DNA of 64,000 nucleotides from Rhodoferax sp. BAB1 (GTDB lineage: Bacteria; Pseudomonadota; Gammaproteobacteria; Burkholderiales; Burkholderiaceae_C): positions 3,244,001 to 3,308,000 of the forward strand of contig NZ_CP054424.1 of assembly GCF_013334205.1 (NCBI RefSeq), written 5' to 3'. Position numbers and translations under genes: made by a program. Positions 57,694-64,000 of the stretch are shown here, piece by piece. Within the stretch, counting starts at the first letter, position 1. Each line of letters begins with the position of its first letter. The notes under the pieces are model-generated. The model did no database searches and was not told the DNA's origin. It worked only from the letters and a program-made list of their open reading frames with translations.

Positions 57694-58740
57694 TTACGTT
57701 GAACGCACGGAAATGACACGCCGCTCACCCGCAGCCCGCGCCCGCAACTGACCGCAGCCACCGTCCACATCCTGCCCGGCCGACTGGCGCAGCTTGGTCA
57801 GGATGCCGCGCTGGTGCAGCTGGCGCGCCAGTTCGACCGCCTGCGCCGTGTCGGGTCGACGATAGGGCATGCCTTCCACGGTGTTGTAGGGAATCAGGTT
57901 GAGGATGGCGTATTTGCCATGCAGCAGGCGCACCAGGCCCTCGACTTCCTCATCCGTATCGTTGATGCCTTCGAGCAGCGTCCACTGGTACTGGATAGGG
58001 TAGCCGCTGGCGCGTGCATACCGTTCGCCCACGTCTACCAGCTCTTCGGGCGACATGCGTGGCGCACGCGGCAGCAAGCGGGCGCGCAACTCGGCCCGCG
58101 TGGTGTGCAAGGAGAGCGCCAGCGCCGGCCTCACCTGCCCTTCGCCGCGGCTCAGCAAAGCCTCGAAAGCACGCGGATCGCCCACGGTGGAGAAGACCAG
58201 GTTCTTGTGGCCGATGTTGCCGGCCGTGCCCAGCAGGTCGATGGCCTCCAGCACGTTGTCCAGGTTGTGTGCCGGTTCGCCCATGCCCATGAACACGACG
58301 CGCTGGACCGGGCGGCGCTGGCGCGCCAGCGCCACCTGGGCCACGATCTCGGCGCTGCCGAGCTGACGGATCAGTCCGGTGGTGCCGGTCATGCAGAACA
58401 CACAGCCCACGGCACAGCCGACCTGGGTGGAGACACACAAAGCCGGTGTACGGCCTGGCGGCATGTGCACGCTTTCCACCAGCTGGCCGTCGGCCAGCGC
58501 CACGACGCGGCGCTGCGAGCCGTCCTCGCCCGGGTGCTCCGAATGCACGGTCGCCAGCGCCGCCAGCTCCCGCTCGAGCTCCGGCAAGGCCTGCCTGAGC
58601 GTGGTGGGCAAGAAATTCTCGATCGGCCGGCTGCCGTGCGTCTGCGGTAAGGCCTGCGACCAAAGGCGCAGCACGCGATGCTCGTGACGGGGGTTGGCGC
58701 CGAGCGCCCGCAGGCGCTGGCGCAGTTCTTCGATCTGCAT
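57694..58740 (-). CDS. RlmN/Cfr-family radical SAM RNA methyltransferase (paralogue)
   Basis: 348 aa. Radical SAM cluster motif CAVGCVFC (CxxxCxxC), GMGEPAHNLDNVLEAIDLLG, FSTVGDPRAFEAL, LHTTRAELRARLLP, and the methyl-carrying Cys in QDVDGGCGQLRA. This fits enzymes that methylate C2 or C8 of adenine in RNA. Its N-terminus is shorter and diverges from standard RlmN, so it is probably a second family member rather than housekeeping RlmN. Target unknown. Confidence 0.85.
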   Translation of the reverse strand: MQIEELRQRLRALGANPRHEHRVLRLWSQALPQTHGSRPIENFLPTTLRQALPELERELAALATVHSEHPGEDGSQRRVVALADGQLVESVHMPPGRTPALCVSTQVGCAVGCVFCMTGTTGLIRQLGSAEIVAQVALARQRRPVQRVVFMGMGEPAHNLDNVLEAIDLLGTAGNIGHKNLVFSTVGDPRAFEALLSRGEGQVRPALALSLHTTRAELRARLLPRAPRMSPEELVDVGERYARASGYPIQYQWTLLEGINDTDEEVEGLVRLLHGKYAILNLIPYNTVEGMPYRRPDTAQAVELARQLHQRGILTKLRQSAGQDVDGGCGQLRARAAGERRVISVRST

Positions 58741-58777
58741 GGCTAAGGGCTCCGGGCCCTGACCCGGGCCCGCGCCC

Positions 58778-59749
58778 TTAGCTTACCCGTTTGTCCGCCG
58801 GCTGCCTGGAGGACGTGCGCACGCTCCAGACCATGGTCACGGCCAGGATGCCCACCACCACGGCCAGCGAGACCGCCACCGGGATCTTGAAGATGTCGAT
58901 CAGCATCATCTTGGTCCCGATGAAGACCAGGATCACGGCCAGCCCGTAATTGAGCAGGTGGAAGCGGCTGGCCACCGCCTGCAGCAGGAAGAACATGGCA
59001 CGCAGGCCCAGGATGGCAAACACATTGCTGGTCAGCACGATGAAGGGGTCCTGCGTGATCGCGAAGATGGCCGGGATCGAGTCGACGGCAAAAATCACGT
59101 CGGTCAGTCCCACCAGGGCCACCACCATCAGCAGCGGCGTGGCGATGCGTTTGCCATTCTCGACGGTCCAGAACTTTTCGCCGTCGAACTCGCGGCTCAC
59201 CGGCATCACACGCCGCAGGAGCTTGAGCGCCGGGTTGTCGTCCAGGCTGCCCTCCTTGCCGGCGGCCCACCACATCTTGATGCCGGTGAGCACCAGGAAA
59301 CCACCAAAGACGTAGAGGATCCAGTGGAACTGCGTCAGCAGCCAGCTGCCGACCAGGATCATCACCGTGCGCAGCACGATGGCGCCGATGATGCCGATCA
59401 TCAGCACCCGCTTCTGGTAGGCCGGCGGCACCGCGAAGTAGGTGAAGATCATCAGGAAGACGAAGATGTTGTCGACCGCCAGGCTCTTCTCGATGAGATA
59501 GCCGGTGAGGAATTCGAGCGACTTCTCGTTGGCGACCTCGCGGGAACCCGAGGTTTCAAGCACCGCCCACCAGAGCAGGCCATTGAAGAGCAGGCTCAGG
59601 ACGACCCACACGATCGACCAGTTCAGGGCTTCCTTGACGCCCACCGCATGGGCGCCCTGTTTCTTGAGGACGACGAAATCGACGAAGAGTGCCGCCAGGA
59701 CGAAGGCGACAAAAACGATCCACAGCCAGAGTGGCGCAATGCTTTGCAT
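58778..59749 (-). CDS. TerC/Alx-family integral membrane protein
   Basis: 323 aa, about nine helices. Family hallmarks: conserved acidic residues in membrane helices (AALFVDFVVLKK; EKSLAVDNIFVFLMIFTYFA; LTDVIFAVDSIPAIFAIT). Alx-type members are associated with Mn2+ export and pH response. It starts at ATG 59749; the frame to 59893 lies in the leader. The leader carries a yybP-ykoY-type manganese riboswitch, supporting a manganese role. Confidence 0.92.
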   Translation of the reverse strand: MQSIAPLWLWIVFVAFVLAALFVDFVVLKKQGAHAVGVKEALNWSIVWVVLSLLFNGLLWWAVLETSGSREVANEKSLEFLTGYLIEKSLAVDNIFVFLMIFTYFAVPPAYQKRVLMIGIIGAIVLRTVMILVGSWLLTQFHWILYVFGGFLVLTGIKMWWAAGKEGSLDDNPALKLLRRVMPVSREFDGEKFWTVENGKRIATPLLMVVALVGLTDVIFAVDSIPAIFAITQDPFIVLTSNVFAILGLRAMFFLLQAVASRFHLLNYGLAVILVFIGTKMMLIDIFKIPVAVSLAVVVGILAVTMVWSVRTSSRQPADKRVS

Positions 59750-59837
59750 GATCAAGACCTCGTTTGCCAGTGTTGAAGAACACCCGCAAGGTCTTGCCGG
59801 ACCACCTGCTTGCACTGCCGGTGGCTGAGGGTCCCGG

Positions 59838-59930
59838 CCGCTGTTTTCCAGCGGCGTATTGACGTGACCCCCGCAGGCTGCGCGGGCATGCACGCCCGGC
59901 GGTCTGCTTGACTACTCCCCTTGATGGGAA
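59838..59930 (-). promoter_or_regulatory. yybP-ykoY (manganese) riboswitch upstream of the TerC/Alx gene
   Basis: On the minus strand the leader has the conserved GGGGAGTAG (59920-59912) and then GTCACGTCAATACGC (about 59868-59854), matching the two conserved loops of this class, with a GCCCGGC-type paired region between. Next comes a perfect hairpin GCCGCTG-GAAAA-CAGCGGC (59856-59838). The remaining 88 nt to the ATG can also pair (GACCTTGCGGGTGT / ACACTGGC region). The gap 59931-59990 towards metH's other part holds nothing else clear. Confidence 0.82.
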
Positions 59931-59990
59931 GCCTGATTGTGCCGCCTGGCTCATTTCCCCAGCAAGTCTGGGGATCAAGCCGCTGCGGTT

Positions 59991-61040
<1,050 letters not shown>

Positions 61041-61044
61041 AGGC

Positions 61045-61106
61045 CTCTATTGTAGAAAGGCCGGCCTGGCAGGCCCGGCGCGAACCCAAAACCCGGGACA
61101 ATAGAG
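61045..61106. promoter_or_regulatory. Mirror-image leaderless promoters between metH1 and the rhodanese gene
   Basis: CTCTATTGT (61045-61053) and ACAATAGAG (61098-61106) are perfect inverted copies. Read toward each gene, both give ACAATAGAG followed within a few nt by ATG. The -10 hexamers would be TACAAT (minus, 61054-61049) and GACAAT (plus, 61097-61102), each 8 nt from its start codon. Neither gene has a Shine-Dalgarno. The repeat could also be a shared operator. Confidence 0.55.
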
Positions 61107-61110
61107 CCCC

Positions 61111-61506
61111 ATGAAACACCTCTTGCCCAAGGAAGCCTGGGAGTTCCTGCAGCAACAGCCGACGACGCTGTTCGTCGACGTGCGCATGGAAATCGAGTCT
61201 CTTTATGTCGGGCGCCCCCCGGGCGTGATCAACATCCCCTGGTATGAGTACCCGGACCTCACGCCGGATCCGGCGGGTTTTGTGGCTGCCGTCGAACGCG
61301 AAGCCGGCGGCGACAAAAGCCGCCCGGTGGTGCTGCTGTGCCGCAGCGGCAAGCGCACGCTCGATGCCGGACAGGTCCTGGCCCAGGCCGGCTTCAGCGC
61401 GATCTACAACGTGCTGCACGGCTTCGAAGGCGACCTGGACGACCACTTCAAGCGCTCCACCCTCAACGGCTGGCGCTTTGACGGGCTGCCCTGGGAGCAG
61501 ATGTGA
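61111..61506 (+). CDS. Single-domain rhodanese-like protein
   Basis: 131 aa. The active-site loop is Cys77-R-S-G-K-R (VLLCRSGKRTLDAGQVLA). FVDVRMEIESLYVGRPPGVI carries the N-terminal rhodanese pattern. It transfers sulfur or reduces persulfides in the cytosol; the partner is unknown. It ends WRFDGLPWEQM. recQ begins 40 bp later. Confidence 0.92.
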   Translation: MKHLLPKEAWEFLQQQPTTLFVDVRMEIESLYVGRPPGVINIPWYEYPDLTPDPAGFVAAVEREAGGDKSRPVVLLCRSGKRTLDAGQVLAQAGFSAIYNVLHGFEGDLDDHFKRSTLNGWRFDGLPWEQM

Positions 61507-61545
61507 ACACCCTGGCCGGCCGCTCCTGCCTCACGCCTTGCTGAC

Positions 61546-63405
<1,860 letters not shown>

Positions 63406-63436
63406 AGGGCGGCCTGCCGGCGCCCTGGTTTTCCGC

Positions 63437-63739
63437 TCAGTGGCGGCGGAAATTGCTTTCGTAGGACATGGCCGCCGCCGACATGGTGTTCTGCAGACGC
63501 TCGATGGCGCGGCTGTGGCGCTGCATCTTGGAGCTGTCGCACAGTTGCTGGCGGTGGTGCTGCATGAGCTTGTCGAACTTGGTGCGGCAGGGCTCCAGCA
63601 CGCCGGCCAAATGCAGGGCGATGTAGGCCACGTGGTCGGCCTGGGTCTGGCGGAACTCGTCGGTCCACTGCTTGAAAAGCTGCCACTTGTAAGTACCTTT
63701 TTCCGGCACTTTGATGATGTCTTTGCGTAGAGTCGTCAT
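63437..63739 (-). CDS. Hypothetical protein
   Basis: 100 aa, not recognised. It begins MTTLRKDIIKVPEKGTYKWQ, is mostly helical and charged, and has two Cys (LEPCRTKFD, QLCDSS). Convergent with recQ (31 bp between stops). ATG 63739 was chosen over the upstream 63808 because charge pattern and coding bias start there. No signal peptide. The 176-bp gap upstream contains a terminator for the next gene and a stray TTGACA (63846) on the other strand. Confidence 0.6.
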   Translation of the reverse strand: MTTLRKDIIKVPEKGTYKWQLFKQWTDEFRQTQADHVAYIALHLAGVLEPCRTKFDKLMQHHRQQLCDSSKMQRHSRAIERLQNTMSAAAMSYESNFRRH

Positions 63740-63891
63740 AGCTGTCCTCTGCGGCGGGTCCAACGTCGGGGCTCTGGCACTTGCCAGCCCGGCCGGTTTT
63801 CCCGGCATCCGCCATGAGCTTATGACGCCGCAGCCATGTAAACGGTTGACATAGACCCGGCGGACCCGACCAACAGGCTGTGTCCAGGGGT

Positions 63892-63915
63892 AACAAACCC
63901 CCGAAATTCACGGGG
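63892..63915 (-). terminator. Weak intrinsic terminator behind the partial gene at the window end
   Basis: On the minus strand CCCCG (63915-63911), loop TGAATTT, CGGGG (63903-63899), then G-TTTGTT. It starts directly after the TAA of the partial CDS. The stem is only 5 bp. Confidence 0.5.
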
Positions 63916-64000
63916 TTATTGCATGAAACCGACGCCCCGGCTTTCCCGCACTTCGGGCTTGACGCGGTGCTCGGCTTCCAGCTGTTCTATGAACTCCAGC
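63916..64000 (-). CDS. C-terminal 27 residues of an unidentified protein (cut by window edge)
   Basis: The open minus-strand frame ends LEFIEQLEAEHR / VKPEVRESRGVGFMQ and TAA at 63918-63916. Its helical charged character and the terminator directly after the stop suggest a real gene end. Too short to identify. Confidence 0.5.
   Translation of the reverse strand, partial: LEFIEQLEAEHRVKPEVRESRGVGFMQ

Noticed and set aside
63846-63851. Consensus TTGACA -35 box on the plus strand
   Set aside because: No matching -10 at 16-18 nt and no plus-strand gene follows in the window.

Overview
The window is a GC-rich, densely packed stretch of an aerobic betaproteobacterial chromosome, most likely from the Comamonadaceae (Burkholderiales). 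The evidence is gene content and order: mreBCD-mrdA beside gatCAB, pyrE beside xth, ilvE / zf-CHCC / waaF, a methionine synthase in two pieces, glcEF, and TorF-glnK-amtB. Many genes overlap by ATGA, several lack a visible Shine-Dalgarno, and Comamonadaceae-style intergenic repeats are present. I see no tRNA, rRNA, CRISPR, phage or transposase gene. No interval above 300 bp lacks a gene.

Layout. 1-5.3 kb: a LysR regulator divergent from mmsA, a GMC oxidoreductase, a small unknown gene, a probable structured RNA, and a TSUP exporter. 5.3-10.2 kb (minus): the rod-shape operon mreB-mreC-mreD-mrdA, with palindromic repeats at three of its junctions. 10.4-13.7 kb: gatCAB. 13.7-23.3 kb: a lipoprotein and pyrE facing xth, a DUF3422 protein, an MBL hydrolase, a small outer-membrane protein, an M48 protease divergent from an AmpG-like permease, and a two-component system. 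23.5-28.8 kb (minus): waaF, zf-CHCC, ilvE, a gene broken at a G8 tract, an aldo/keto reductase, a GlcG-like protein and radA. 28.9-38.1 kb: homoprotocatechuate meta-cleavage operon hpaR-G1-G2-E-D-F-H-I, followed in the same direction by a class II aldolase, a ketopantoate-reductase-like protein and an EamA permease. 38.1-43.8 kb: a secreted Cys-rich protein, a degenerate HD-GYP protein with alr, lplT, an EamA permease and a glutathione peroxidase. 43.8-49 kb (minus): glcF-glcE and a nitrogen-regulated TorF-glnK-amtB unit with a clear sigma-54 promoter. 49-54 kb: comM, two MFS transporters and a glycine-zipper protein. 54-61 kb (minus): the methionine synthase C-terminal subunit under an SAH riboswitch, an outer-membrane protein, an RlmN/Cfr-like radical SAM enzyme, a TerC/Alx-family gene under a yybP-ykoY riboswitch, and the homocysteine-binding methionine synthase subunit. 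61-64 kb: rhodanese, recQ, a small unknown gene and the 3' end of another gene.

How the genes work together. The hpa block takes homoprotocatechuate to succinate semialdehyde and pyruvate, although the 4-hydroxyphenylacetate hydroxylase genes hpaBC are not here. The mre/mrd block builds the lateral wall, and the AmpG-like permease and alr also serve peptidoglycan metabolism. The two metH pieces form one enzyme, and only the cobalamin-binding piece carries the SAH switch. GlnK would gate AmtB under NtrC/sigma-54 control.

Most notable non-coding signals: an inverted-repeat element between mreB and mreC folding as two hairpins, a second inverted-repeat element overlapping the mrdA stop codon, two candidate structured RNAs ending in intrinsic terminators, an SAH riboswitch whose expression platform can be read directly, and a set of starts that look leaderless.
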